In this document: in pieces, positions 1 to 8,605 of the stretch
Numbering within the stretch: position 1 is the first letter of the stretch
Layout: each line of letters opens with the position of its first letter
Assembly (NCBI RefSeq): GCF_001612555.1
Contig: NZ_CP015110.1
Location: 1,798,001-1,862,000 of the forward strand
Direction: 5' to 3'
Length of the DNA stretch: 64,000 nucleotides
From: Acinetobacter sp. TGL-Y2
GTDB taxonomy: Bacteria > Pseudomonadota > Gammaproteobacteria > Pseudomonadales > Moraxellaceae
Notes under the pieces: model-generated
The model's database searches: none
Told to the model about the DNA's origin: nothing
Seen by the model: the letters and a program-made list of their open reading frames with translations, nothing else
Made by a program: the position numbers and the translations under genes

Positions 1-2
1 TA

Positions 3-263
3 ATTCAATCCGATTTTGCCAGTACCGAACATGTTTTAAAGCAACTTCAGCAAATCTATAGCCCAAGCGACGCTATTGTTTTAATGGGTGATTCAGCTTT
101 GCATGCACAGTCTGACCTGCTCAAAGACAAGAGTCCTATTTTTATGTTGGAAAATGATGCTGAAGTTTTGCCCAATCAAGCCTTAGATGCGATTCAAATC
201 ATCGATTACGCGAAATTTTCTGATGTGGTGCTCTCGTTTAAACGCTGTATCAGTTTAAAATAA
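3..263 (+). CDS. tusB: TusB/DsrH-family sulfur relay protein, 5'-truncated by window edge
   Basis: The open frame enters from the left edge and ends at TAA 261-263, leaving about 86 residues. The readable part contains IVLMGDSAL and ends FSDVVLSFKRCISLK, which resembles the C-terminal half of TusB/DsrH. TusBCD relays persulfide sulfur towards TusE for 2-thiolation of the tRNA wobble uridine in the cytoplasm. The tusE-like gene directly downstream strongly supports the call, since sequence alone is weak for this small family. The start codon lies outside the window, as would any tusD and tusC. Confidence 0.7.
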   Translation: MQSDFASTEHVLKQLQQIYSPSDAIVLMGDSALHAQSDLLKDKSPIFMLENDAEVLPNQALDAIQIIDYAKFSDVVLSFKRCISLK

Positions 264-349
264 TGGCTTCGAAAAAGACGTTTAATTTTTAAGACTGGAT
301 GTTGAAAAAAAGACATTTAAACGAGACATTTAAAACAGGTAGTAAATCA

Positions 350-673
350 ATGAGTGATAATGCTGTGCTTGAGCTTGACCAAGATGGTCATTTGGTTGAT
401 TACACTGTATGGAATCATCAAGTTGCCCAAACTTTAGCTCAATCATTGGAATTAGAGTTGACTGCATGGCATTTTGAAATCTTAGAAGCAGTACGTCAGT
501 TCTATGCGCAGTTTGGACACTCACCTGCAACGCGCCCATTGATTAAATTTTTAATGAAAACGGTCAGCTCTGAAATCAATAATGCCGTATTACAAGAGAA
601 GTTTAATACAGGCTTAGTTGCGCGTCATTTAAGTCGTTTGGCAGGTGTGCCTAAACCTGCGAATTGTTTATAA
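350..673 (+). CDS. tusE: TusE/DsrC-family sulfurtransferase
   Basis: A protein of about 107 residues when started at ATG 350 (MSDNAVLELDQDG), which has an AGGT-like ribosome site shortly before it; an upstream in-frame ATG at 299 would add 17 residues that do not look family-like. The body shows the DsrC/TusE pattern (WNHQVAQTLA, LTAWHFEILEAVRQFY, SPATRPLIKFL), and the chain ends PKPANCL, placing the sulfur-carrying cysteine at the penultimate position. It accepts sulfur from TusBCD and hands it to MnmA for tRNA 2-thiouridine synthesis. It lies 86 bp behind the tusB end, probably in one operon. Confidence 0.88.
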   Translation: MSDNAVLELDQDGHLVDYTVWNHQVAQTLAQSLELELTAWHFEILEAVRQFYAQFGHSPATRPLIKFLMKTVSSEINNAVLQEKFNTGLVARHLSRLAGVPKPANCL

Positions 674-765
674 AAAAATAGTATTTCAGCTAAATAAAAG
701 TGAATTTAATCTTATCTATTCAGATTAACCCTCTAGCAGAAACCGTTTATTCTAAGAAAATGACC

Positions 766-1179
766 TTAAAGTACTTCGGATTGATCAACGGAGATAGGCG
801 TACAAAAAATTGCCACATTGACGCCTGAATCTTGGAAACTTGTTCGCTGACGCTCTAAAAAAACCTGAGCCACCTGATTCATTAAACGTGCTGAATCCAA
901 GTCCAAGTTGTCTTGACTAAGCTGAACAATGTTCTTATACGCTTGAATACGCATACAAAGCGCTTGTTTTTGCTCTAAGGCAGTGGGTGTTGCGTTTGGA
1001 TCATCCAAAACCGTTTTGGTGTGATTCACCACATCAATATACTGCTGAAGCTTTAAATCAAAAGCATGATTTTGATGGACTGTATTTGCCCAAGTCAGCC
1101 CCGAACAGCACATTAAGATGCACAATAAACTAAGCTGACTAGCATGAGCCAATTTTTCAAGCATCTTCATGTAGGTCAT
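766..1179 (-). CDS. Hypothetical exported protein
   Basis: Not recognised as a named family. The 137-residue product starts with a charged stretch, then a hydrophobic segment (LSLLCILMCCSGLTWA) followed by ANTVHQN, which looks like a Sec signal peptide cleaved near residue 31. The mature part of about 105 residues is helical and polar, with two cysteines that could form a periplasmic disulfide. It begins only 3 bp after the stop of the upstream minus-strand gene at 1183, so the two are probably co-transcribed. In-frame ATGs at 1170 and 1164 are alternative starts. The convergent gap to tusE holds only a weak hairpin. Confidence 0.65.
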   Translation of the reverse strand: MTYMKMLEKLAHASQLSLLCILMCCSGLTWANTVHQNHAFDLKLQQYIDVVNHTKTVLDDPNATPTALEQKQALCMRIQAYKNIVQLSQDNLDLDSARLMNQVAQVFLERQRTSFQDSGVNVAIFCTPISVDQSEVL

Positions 1180-1182
1180 GAC

Positions 1183-1545
1183 TTAAAATAATTCAGGTTC
1201 AGCTTTCCACACGTCTTCATAATCATCACGATCGATCATAAAACGAAACCCTGTCTCTAAAGATAAGTATGGAATCGCTTCGGGTAGAATTTCTTCAAGT
1301 TCCTTTATGGTCACAGTTTCAAAGAAGTCTTCACCCTCTTCCAACTCACCGCCGTAGATAAACCAGCAGATATTTTCGTCTGTTTCAGGTTTTTTACGTA
1401 AGCCCACGATGGGCTCTTTATCTAAGGTATGTTTTGCAATAGCAACGACATCATCTTCGTTGACTTTAATATATGCAGAATCAAATTCTTCACAAACCAA
1501 CTTCTGCTCTTCAATAAAATCTTGCAACATAGACGATTCCGTCAT
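1183..1545 (-). CDS. Small acidic protein, Imm33/DUF2185-like by eye
   Basis: About 120 residues from ATG 1545; ATG 1530 (MLQDFIEEQK) has a better-spaced GGAA and is an equally good start, while the longest frame reaches 1593. The protein is strongly acidic and has a WFIYGGE strand, an ELEEILPEAIPYL helix and GFRFMIDRDDYEDVW near the C-terminus. That last pattern recalls the GWRFL-type motif of Imm33/DUF2185 immunity-like proteins; this is a resemblance, not an established assignment. No toxin gene is adjacent. It lies head-to-head with umuD, so its promoter region contains the SOS operator at 1640-1660 and it may be damage-regulated. Confidence 0.6.
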   Translation of the reverse strand: MTESSMLQDFIEEQKLVCEEFDSAYIKVNEDDVVAIAKHTLDKEPIVGLRKKPETDENICWFIYGGELEEGEDFFETVTIKELEEILPEAIPYLSLETGFRFMIDRDDYEDVWKAEPELF

Positions 1546-1639
1546 GATCATAAATACAAACCTGATTCTATGCGGATGCGCTAAACGACACAATCTATCC
1601 GATGAAAGAATCTATTTTTAATTTTGATTTTTTGTTATT

Positions 1640-1660
1640 TTGAATAAGTTACATATTCAA
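1640..1660. promoter_or_regulatory. UmuDAb-type SOS operator
   Basis: A 21-bp palindrome with perfect 7-bp arms (TTGAATA and TATTCAA) around a 7-bp centre, 15 bp before the umuD ATG. Read on the minus strand it agrees, from memory, at 19 of 21 positions with the operator reported for UmuDAb in Acinetobacter. Its placement suggests autoregulation of umuDC and possible control of the divergent gene ending at 1183. Confidence 0.82.
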
Positions 1661-1675
1661 ATAGACATTTAAAAC

Positions 1676-2293
1676 ATGAGTGATCATTTTTCCAAACCAT
1701 CTAACATCCCCAAATCCAGTCACGGCGGATCACGTCAAAATGCAGGACGCAAACCTCTCTATCCTGAAAAAACAGTGGCGATGCGTGTCCCTGAGTCTAA
1801 AGTGATTGAAATTAAAGCATGGCTAAAACCTCAACCTGCGGATGATTTCATTCAGGACATCGAGCTTATTCCGATTGAGTTTAGAACTCAAATGAGCTTG
1901 CCTTGTCCCCTTGAGTCTGTTGCGGCAGGGTTTCCATCCCCAGCGCAAGATTATGTTGAAAAGCATATCGATCTCAATGAATATTTGGTTCAAAATCCCA
2001 TTTCAACGTTTATCTTAAGAGTCAACTCTCTATCCATGAAAAATGCAGGCATTGAAGTGGGTGATCAAATTCTGATTGATCGTAGCTTACAAGCTGAACA
2101 TGGCGACATTGTATTGGCATTGATCAATAATGAATTTACTGTAAAACGCTTGATGCAAAATAAACAAGCTAATAGCCAGCAGAGCATTTGGCTAAAAGCT
2201 GAAAATCCTGACTACCCAGATATTTATCCGCAAAGTGAAGAACAAATGATGATTTGGGGCGTGGTGACCTGCGTTTTAAAAAAGCTCAGATAA
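1676..2293 (+). CDS. umuD: UmuDAb-type SOS regulator / UmuD-like S24 protease
   Basis: A 205-residue protein, longer than E. coli UmuD (139) and close to Acinetobacter UmuDAb. Residues 1-70 hold GGSRQNAGRKP and a TVAMRVPESKVIEIKAWL segment resembling ribbon-helix-helix-type DNA-binding N-termini. The self-cleavage site is Ala84-Gly85 (SVAAGFPSP), followed by an S24 peptidase with Ser120 (NSLSMKN) and Lys157 (EFTVKRL). In Acinetobacter, which lacks LexA, this class represses error-prone polymerase genes and self-cleaves on RecA activation. The umuC start follows 8 bp after its stop, and the operator lies at 1640-1660. No ddrR-like gene is seen opposite it. Confidence 0.92.
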   Translation: MSDHFSKPSNIPKSSHGGSRQNAGRKPLYPEKTVAMRVPESKVIEIKAWLKPQPADDFIQDIELIPIEFRTQMSLPCPLESVAAGFPSPAQDYVEKHIDLNEYLVQNPISTFILRVNSLSMKNAGIEVGDQILIDRSLQAEHGDIVLALINNEFTVKRLMQNKQANSQQSIWLKAENPDYPDIYPQSEEQMMIWGVVTCVLKKLR

Positions 2294-2301
2294 GCCTTTA
2301 A

Positions 2302-3633
2302 ATGATGTCTTCACATGATCAAGCTGAAATTTATGCGCTCATTGATATTAACAACTGTTATGTCAGTTGTGAACGGGTATTTGATCCCAGCCTTAACCAT
2401 CAGCCCGTAGTCGTACTGAGCAATAACGATGGCTGCGTTATTTCTCGCAGCTATGAAGCCAAAGCTTTGGGCATTGGTATGGCTGTACCTTGGTATGAAA
2501 TAGAACAGCAGGCATTAAATGCAGGCGTCAAAGTCTTTTCCAGTAATTATGCGTTATATGGGGATATGTCACGGCGTTTTTTTGAGCTACTGCATTTGCA
2601 TTTTAAAGTTGAAGATTTAGAGGCCTATTCAATTGATGAGTGTTTTATTCGTTTAACTGACTATTCAGCACTTCTTGATCTTGAACAATATTGTGGTCAG
2701 TTGCTTAAGCAAATTCAACAGTGGTTGGGTTTACCATGCTGCATAGGCATCGGTTACAGTAAAACCCAAGCCAAACTGGCCAATCATTTTGCCAAAAAGA
2801 TTCCCGCCTTTGAGAATGTATGCTCTTTGCCTGACTTAGATCCTTGTAGTTTTGAAAGCTTACTGCTCGAAACGGATGTATCAGCAGTCTGGGGGATTGG
2901 GCGTAAAATCAGCACAAAGTTGCAGTCCTATGGTATTCGAAGCTGTTATGACTTAACTTTTGCCAATGAACATCATCTTGCGAAACAGTTCTCTGTACTC
3001 ATTGCTCGGACCATTCGTGAACTAAAAGGTCAATCGTGTATTGCCCTCGATGATCCTGCCCTACCGTCAAAACGCATTCTAGCCTCACGTAGTTTTGCCA
3101 CAGCACTGAGCGACATTTCCCTGATCAAGCAGGCTGTCATTTTTCATTTAAATCGTGCGCATCGACGTCTAATCAAACAGCAACAACTGTGCGCCTGTGT
3201 TCATGTTTCTTTATATGAAAAAATCAAAACTCCACCTTATAAAAAAGCCATTTCACAGGTGACGGGTTTAGAGTATGCCACTGATGACCTACTGGTTTTG
3301 ACACAGGCCGCACAAAGGCAAATTGATGTTTTATTTAAGGAAAAAACTCAATATGTTAAAGTCTCGATCATGTTCTCTGTGCTGAATCCCAAGCAACAAC
3401 ATATCGATGATTTATGGCAACCGCTGGTGCTGATTGAGCAGCGTGATCAACTGATGCAAACCCTACTGCGCATGAAGAAACGTTACGGTTCAGACTGCAT
3501 ACAAGTCGGCTACCATTCGGAGGAAACCCACTGGCAAATGAAGCAGCAATATCGCTCACCTCGCTATACCACCCACTGGCATGAGATGCTGGTGATTGAT
3601 GATTCACATCTGGCAGTTACACAAAACAAATGA
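2302..3633 (+). CDS. umuC: Error-prone DNA polymerase V subunit UmuC
   Basis: A full-length 443-residue Y-family polymerase. N-terminal [13 protein letters not shown] carries the first metal-binding Asp; AYSIDECF near residue 110 carries the catalytic Asp-Glu. The fingers/palm region ([21 protein letters not shown]), a helix-hairpin-helix ([17 protein letters not shown]) and the little-finger domain follow. It carries out translesion synthesis with cleaved UmuD and RecA. ATG 2302 is followed at once by a second ATG. It is translated from the umuD transcript. The frame is intact, whereas some Acinetobacter umuDAb loci have a disrupted or absent umuC. No terminator was recognised before aroQ. 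Confidence 0.95.
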   Translation: MMSSHDQAEIYALIDINNCYVSCERVFDPSLNHQPVVVLSNNDGCVISRSYEAKALGIGMAVPWYEIEQQALNAGVKVFSSNYALYGDMSRRFFELLHLHFKVEDLEAYSIDECFIRLTDYSALLDLEQYCGQLLKQIQQWLGLPCCIGIGYSKTQAKLANHFAKKIPAFENVCSLPDLDPCSFESLLLETDVSAVWGIGRKISTKLQSYGIRSCYDLTFANEHHLAKQFSVLIARTIRELKGQSCIALDDPALPSKRILASRSFATALSDISLIKQAVIFHLNRAHRRLIKQQQLCACVHVSLYEKIKTPPYKKAISQVTGLEYATDDLLVLTQAAQRQIDVLFKEKTQYVKVSIMFSVLNPKQQHIDDLWQPLVLIEQRDQLMQTLLRMKKRYGSDCIQVGYHSEETHWQMKQQYRSPRYTTHWHEMLVIDDSHLAVTQNK

Positions 3634-3869
3634 ATAGTTTTGGTCAATTCAGTTTAAAATACTTGAAAATAAAAATTAATGAAAAATGTCATTTTTTAAC
3701 ATTGTGAATTCACTGCAAAGTTTCCAAAATATAGTGCTAGATTGATATGTCTTTTTTCACTTGATTTAAAACAATTGATCAAGTAGAAGTGGAAAAACAT
3801 GCCATAATATGCAAACTTTGCAGACATCTTACAAAGTCATTTTGCAACTTTCACAATGGAGCAGTCTTC

Positions 3870-4325
3870 ATGCGTTCGACCATTTTGGTCATACATGGAC
3901 CAAATTTAAATTTGCTAGGAAAGCGAGAACCTGAAGTTTACGGTCATCTCACGTTGGATGATATTAACCAACAACTGACTACACAGGCTGAGCAGACTGC
4001 CATTCACCTTGAAACATTCCAAAGCAATTGGGAAGGTGCCATTATCGACCGAATTCATCAAGCCCAAATCGACGGCGTCAAATTTATTATTATTAATCCT
4101 GCAGCACTCACCCATACATCGGTGGCTGTACGTGATGCGCTACTGGGTGTAGCCATTCCTTTTATTGAAGTCCACATCTCAAATGTTCATGCACGTGAAG
4201 CATTTAGGCATCACTCTTTTCTTTCAGATAAAGCCGTGGGTGTCATTTGTGGCTTAGGCGCACAAGGTTATGCATTTGCACTAACCCATGCCACGCAGAA
4301 AATTCAACCTTCTACACATCTTTAA
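3870..4325 (+). CDS. aroQ: 3-dehydroquinate dehydratase, type II
   Basis: 151 residues from ATG 3870, preceded by GGAG at 3858-3861; the frame stays open upstream to 3789 but those residues are not family-like. It has the type II signature ([19 protein letters not shown], with the catalytic Tyr), [18 protein letters not shown], and a C-terminal [18 protein letters not shown] with the conserved His and Arg. It converts 3-dehydroquinate to 3-dehydroshikimate in the cytosolic shikimate pathway. It sits 18 bp before accB, the common aroQ-accB-accC arrangement. The 236 bp upstream of its start hold no gene I can see. Confidence 0.95.
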   Translation: MRSTILVIHGPNLNLLGKREPEVYGHLTLDDINQQLTTQAEQTAIHLETFQSNWEGAIIDRIHQAQIDGVKFIIINPAALTHTSVAVRDALLGVAIPFIEVHISNVHAREAFRHHSFLSDKAVGVICGLGAQGYAFALTHATQKIQPSTHL

Positions 4326-4343
4326 CCTTAGGAATACGAATTC

Positions 4344-4763
4344 ATGGATATTCGCAAAATTAAAAAGCTCATCGACTTAATGATTGAATCTGATCTTCAA
4401 TCGATTGAAGTAAAAGAAGGTGACCAATCAATTGCATTAGCCCGTCGTAATCCTGTCGTTGCTGGCGTTGCACAAGTTGCTGCAGCTGCACCAGCTGCTG
4501 CGCCTGTGGTCAAAGCTGCTGCTCGTGGTGCCGTTGAAACCTCTCCTATGGTTGGCGTGTTCTATTCTGCTCCTAGCCCAGGTGAAGGACCCTTTATAAA
4601 TGTCGGTCAAACTGTGTCTGCAGGCGAGACTTTAGGTATTATCGAAGCCATGAAAATCATGAATCCGATTGAGGCAACACAAAGCGGTGTTGTTGAAGAA
4701 ATATTGGTTAAAAATGGTGATGTAATCCAATTCGGTCAACCACTATTCCGCTACCGCGCGTAA
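4344..4763 (+). CDS. accB: Biotin carboxyl carrier protein of acetyl-CoA carboxylase
   Basis: 139 residues, slightly shorter than E. coli AccB (156). N-terminal helix region MDIRKIKKLIDLMIESDLQSIEVKEG, a short Ala/Val/Pro-rich linker (about 38-62), then the biotinyl/lipoyl domain. The biotinylated lysine is Lys104 in EAMKIMNPIEA. The thumb-type insertion (YSAPSPGEGPFINVGQ) is present. It carries carboxybiotin between AccC and the AccAD transferase for malonyl-CoA formation, the first committed step of fatty acid synthesis. accC follows 15 bp downstream. Confidence 0.96.
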   Translation: MDIRKIKKLIDLMIESDLQSIEVKEGDQSIALARRNPVVAGVAQVAAAAPAAAPVVKAAARGAVETSPMVGVFYSAPSPGEGPFINVGQTVSAGETLGIIEAMKIMNPIEATQSGVVEEILVKNGDVIQFGQPLFRYRA

Positions 4764-4778
4764 TACTTGGGGATTGAT

Positions 4779-6137
4779 ATGTTGCAAAAAGTCTTAATTG
4801 CAAACCGAGGAGAGATTGCGCTACGCATCACTCGGGCATGCAAAACATTGGGTATTCAAACCGTCGGTATCTATTCAGATGCGGATAAAGACCTGATGCA
4901 CCTTCGTTTTGTTGATGAAGCTGTATGTATTGGACCGGGTGCGAGTAGTGAAAGCTATTTAAATATCCCGGCCATTATTACCGCGGCGGAAATAACGGGC
5001 GCAGACGCGATTCATCCAGGTTATGGTTTTCTGTCTGAAAATGCAGAATTTGCTGAAATTGTAGAAAGCTCTGGTTTTATTTTTATTGGTCCACGTCCAG
5101 AACATATTCGCCTCATGGGCAATAAAGTTTCTGCGATTATGGCGATGCGTAAAGCGGGTGTTCCAACTGTTCCAGGTTCTGCACATGCAGTCACCACAAG
5201 CAATGCTTTAGCCGAAGCCAAAGAAATTGGGTTTCCACTGATTGTCAAAGCTGCGTCTGGCGGTGGTGGTCGTGGTATGCGTATTGTTGAGCGTGTCGAT
5301 ACTTTACTTGAGTCAGTTCAAGCTGCACAACGTGATGCTGAAATGTGGTTTGGTGATGATACCGTGTATATGGAGCGTTTCTTACAAAAGCCGCGCCATG
5401 TCGAAGTCCAAGTGATTGGCGATGGTAACGGCCATGCGGTGCATTTATATGATCGTGACTGTTCACTTCAACGTCGTCATCAAAAAGTGCTTGAAGAAGC
5501 ACCTGCACCAAACTTACCTGAAGAAGCACGTGCAGAAATTTTAGAAGCTTGTGTGAAAGCTTGTAAGCTCATGCAGTATCGCGGCGCCGGTACATTTGAA
5601 TTCTTATTTGAAGACGGCGAATTCTTCTTTATTGAAATGAATACCCGTGTTCAAGTGGAACACCCTGTGACTGAAATGGTGACAGGCATCGATATTATTG
5701 AACAACAATTACGTGTTGCTGCTGGTTTAGGTTTAGATCTACAACAAGACGATATTAAGGTTCAAGGTCATGCGATTGAATGCCGTATCAATGCTGAAGA
5801 TCCCAGCAATTTCATGCCATCTCCCGGTAAAATTGAACAATTTTATACCCCAGGTGGTGCAGGTATTCGTTTAGATTCGCATATTTACCCGGGTTATAAC
5901 ATTCCGCCGTATTACGACTCCATGATTGCTAAACTGATTGCACATGGCAAAGATCGTGAAACAGCGATTGCACGAATGAAACAGGCGTTGGATGAAATCA
6001 TTCTAACGGGCGTAAAAACCAACATTCCTTTGCACAAAGATTTAATTTTAGAAGATAAAAACTTTTGCAAAAATGCGATGGATATTCATTACCTTGAAAA
6101 GCATTTGCTCCAGCAATTACAAGGCAATGAAAAATAA
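4779..6137 (+). CDS. accC: Biotin carboxylase subunit of acetyl-CoA carboxylase
   Basis: 452 residues from ATG 4779, matching E. coli AccC (449); an in-frame TTG at 4767 overlaps the ribosome site (TTGGGGA) and is not likely to be the start. [17 protein letters not shown] opens the preATP-grasp domain. The ATP-grasp domain has the glycine-rich loop ([14 protein letters not shown]), the lid, [18 protein letters not shown], and [12 protein letters not shown]. It carboxylates biotin on AccB using ATP and bicarbonate. It ends the aroQ-accB-accC operon; a strong hairpin terminator follows. Confidence 0.97.
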   Translation: MLQKVLIANRGEIALRITRACKTLGIQTVGIYSDADKDLMHLRFVDEAVCIGPGASSESYLNIPAIITAAEITGADAIHPGYGFLSENAEFAEIVESSGFIFIGPRPEHIRLMGNKVSAIMAMRKAGVPTVPGSAHAVTTSNALAEAKEIGFPLIVKAASGGGGRGMRIVERVDTLLESVQAAQRDAEMWFGDDTVYMERFLQKPRHVEVQVIGDGNGHAVHLYDRDCSLQRRHQKVLEEAPAPNLPEEARAEILEACVKACKLMQYRGAGTFEFLFEDGEFFFIEMNTRVQVEHPVTEMVTGIDIIEQQLRVAAGLGLDLQQDDIKVQGHAIECRINAEDPSNFMPSPGKIEQFYTPGGAGIRLDSHIYPGYNIPPYYDSMIAKLIAHGKDRETAIARMKQALDEIILTGVKTNIPLHKDLILEDKNFCKNAMDIHYLEKHLLQQLQGNEK

Positions 6138-6153
6138 GCATGATTTACATCAA

Positions 6154-6178
6154 AAAAAGCCTCTAGATGAGGCTTTTT
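6154..6178 (+). terminator. Rho-independent terminator after accC
   Basis: A perfect 10-bp stem (AAAAAGCCTC / GAGGCTTTTT) with a 5-base loop, 16 bp past the accC stop. The A and T runs make it potentially bidirectional, so it may also serve the convergent gene ending at 6248. Confidence 0.9.
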
Positions 6179-6247
6179 ATTTGTGGTTATTCAGGTTTTT
6201 AAACTGTATCCAATGCTCCCCAGCAAATAGAAAGATCAGGTTTTAAA

Positions 6248-6730
6248 TTAAGGCAAGACTCGATTTAAAGTCGCAAAGCACTCATTGCCTTTTTCTGAGG
6301 TACAAAAGTCGATCTGATTTGGCGTTGCCCATTTTACGAAATACTGGGACAACTCACCTGCTTGATCGATTTGATTACCAGAGCAATCTTTTTCATTGTT
6401 TTCATAGTTGACTTGCATGACCAAAGTCGGCAACTGATTTTGAGTAATATCAGCAGATGGTTGATATTCAAACAATCCCACTGACCATTCCTTATGACTA
6501 TTGACCACGACCTCATTACCACCGCGAAAATTATAGTATTCAACACATTGCTTATTTGAAGGAATATTCATTCCCCATAAACCCAAAATCTCAGGGCGCG
6601 TAATGATACGGATGGAATTTTCGGGTTGTTGTAAGTCAGCAGTTTCCGCCTTGGCCTGAATGTTCTGTTCTGCATTTGCAAAAAATGAAACGAAAAGCAA
6701 AAATGGAATGATGAACACAGTTTTTTTCAT
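6248..6730 (-). CDS. Hypothetical exported protein
   Basis: Not recognised. The 160-residue product has a classical signal peptide (MKKTVFIIPFLLFVSFFANA, cleavage before EQN) and so is likely periplasmic. The mature domain has four cysteines (CVEYY, DCSGN, FCTSEKGNECFA), enough for two disulfides, and a conserved-looking EILGLWGMNIPSNKQCVEYYNFRGGNEVVV segment that suggests a beta-rich fold. It is monocistronic and convergent with accC. The 376 bp between its start and the diguanylate cyclase start contain no gene I can support; promoters for the two divergent genes must lie there, but no convincing boxes were picked out. Confidence 0.72.
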   Translation of the reverse strand: MKKTVFIIPFLLFVSFFANAEQNIQAKAETADLQQPENSIRIITRPEILGLWGMNIPSNKQCVEYYNFRGGNEVVVNSHKEWSVGLFEYQPSADITQNQLPTLVMQVNYENNEKDCSGNQIDQAGELSQYFVKWATPNQIDFCTSEKGNECFATLNRVLP

Positions 6731-7106
6731 AGATATCTAACAATCAGGTGCTTTATCGATAACTTAGCATAATTTAACGATCTTTCATGGGAAATTAACG
6801 TGACCAAAACAATTCTATGGCAAGCGTATAAGGTCGACATTACAATGACATATGTGGGATCAAAACAAGGCTTTAAGAAAGTAGCCATCAAGATTTAGAG
6901 TTTACTGTTTTTTATGTTCTAACTTCAGTATTCTCTGCCTGTTATATACTTCCTTCAAAGTCAATATATAGGCAAATTTAACATTTCAAGGAAAATAACT
7001 TAGATTAAATATAAAGATTGAAATATTCTATTTAAAAGTTATGCTACTTACATCTAATCAAACAAAATATTTTTAAGCGGATTGATTAAAATAATAGGTC
7101 GTCATA

Positions 7107-8558
7107 TTGGATACTTTTGTAACGGATTCTAAGCAACAGTTCCAAACGAATGCCCGCTCTTTTATGGTTGTTGGCGTCATTATTGCCCTATGTTGTCTTG
7201 CGGGAATATTGGGTCGTCCACATTCATTTTTGGCTATTTTATGGCCTGCCAATGCTGTGTTATTGGGCTTATTTTTGCGGTTTAATTCCTTAAAGAATAT
7301 GGGCGGATGGTTGGGTGCATTTACTGGCTTTATGTTTGCAGATTTGGTCACAGGGAATCATTTTTTACTGACGCTTTTTCTGACCATGGCAAATCTAACC
7401 AATCCATTGGTAACACTGTTACTGCTGCGAACTTTTAAAATTGATTATAAAGAGTTCAATAAAGGTCTGACTTTTGTTTATTTGGTTCTGATCAGTGCCG
7501 TGGGCGGCTGCTTAGTGAGCCCTTTATTTGCCATTTCCACCATTCCGCATATTCCAAACACTTTTATGCAACTGGATCGAATCTGGATTGATTTTGGTAT
7601 GTGGTGGACAGGTGAAATTCTGAATTTAGTGGCGTTCTTGCCCATTATTTTAGCCATTCCGCAGATGGATAGCATTAAAGACTATATAGCTGAAAAACGG
7701 CAACAGCGCCTCAGGCTTCAAGATGGTTTACCTTTACTTTTTGTGATGTTCTCTGTAGGTCTTACCCATTTTTTTATGGGTCCCGGGGCAATTATGTTCC
7801 CCATTGGCGCACTGATTTGGGCAGCGCTAACCTATAACTTATTTTTAGTGTCCATCGTCAACTGTTTTGTCAGTATGTCCTTATATAACATTCTTAGCAT
7901 CTACTATCTGACTGAATCATCCGATGCTTATATCTCTACAACCTTATCGGTTCGTATTGGTTTAGTGATGTTGGCTTTAGGACCATTGACCCTATCAATT
8001 ATTAGTCTAAATCGCCAAAAGCTTTATCATCACATTCTGTATCTTGCCAATCATGACGGTCTCACCACTACAATGAATCGTCGTTATTTTTATGAAGAAA
8101 GCGAACGTACGGTCAACCCTGCTAAGGCCAATACCAAAACCGTTGCGATCTTACTGCTCGACATCGATCATTTTAAAAGGATCAATGACAACTATGGGCA
8201 TGCCGTAGGTGATCAAGTTTTGCAAGACTTTACCCGAATTGTACAGGCTCAAATACGCGCTTCTGACTTGTTTGGGCGTATTGGTGGCGAAGAGTTTGCT
8301 GTACTGCTGAAAAATGTTAGCTTAGCGAAAAGCATTGAAATTTCGGAGCGTATTTGCAATACCGTGTTTAAAACCCCAATTACATTGGAAAATGGTCAAA
8401 AGCTGAATATCAGTATCAGCATTGGTTTAAGTTATCAAAGCTTACCGTTTTGCACTCAGTTTCAACAATTGATTAACCGTGCGGATGTTGCTTTATATCA
8501 AGCCAAAGAGTCTGGTCGCAATCGTTTATGTTTGGAAGAACGTCTACAAAACACCTAA
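7107..8558 (+). CDS. Membrane diguanylate cyclase (MASE1-GGDEF)
   Basis: 483 residues from a TTG start, with AGG about 10 bp upstream; the first internal Met is at residue 20 within the first membrane helix. Residues 20-310 form about eight membrane segments of MASE1 type (FLAILWPANAVLLGLFLR; WTGEILNLVAFLPIILAIP). The C-terminal GGDEF domain has LLLDIDHFKRINDNYGHAVGD and the active signature GGEEF at 393-397. An RxxD inhibitory site (RASD, 384-387) sits five residues before it, so product feedback is expected. It makes cyclic di-GMP from two GTP, probably in response to a membrane-sensed signal. No EAL domain is present. Confidence 0.93.
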   Translation: MDTFVTDSKQQFQTNARSFMVVGVIIALCCLAGILGRPHSFLAILWPANAVLLGLFLRFNSLKNMGGWLGAFTGFMFADLVTGNHFLLTLFLTMANLTNPLVTLLLLRTFKIDYKEFNKGLTFVYLVLISAVGGCLVSPLFAISTIPHIPNTFMQLDRIWIDFGMWWTGEILNLVAFLPIILAIPQMDSIKDYIAEKRQQRLRLQDGLPLLFVMFSVGLTHFFMGPGAIMFPIGALIWAALTYNLFLVSIVNCFVSMSLYNILSIYYLTESSDAYISTTLSVRIGLVMLALGPLTLSIISLNRQKLYHHILYLANHDGLTTTMNRRYFYEESERTVNPAKANTKTVAILLLDIDHFKRINDNYGHAVGDQVLQDFTRIVQAQIRASDLFGRIGGEEFAVLLKNVSLAKSIEISERICNTVFKTPITLENGQKLNISISIGLSYQSLPFCTQFQQLINRADVALYQAKESGRNRLCLEERLQNT

Positions 8559-8605
8559 GTGTCGTCTTAACTTGATGCAGAAGTACTGATCATAATCCGC
8601 CATGA

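Noticed and set aside
6801..6816. TGACCAAAACAATT shared with 10207-10220
   Set aside because: The matching 14 bases are in two AT-rich gaps and similar TTGACCAAAA occurs in a terminator stem; no consistent placement, so chance is likely.
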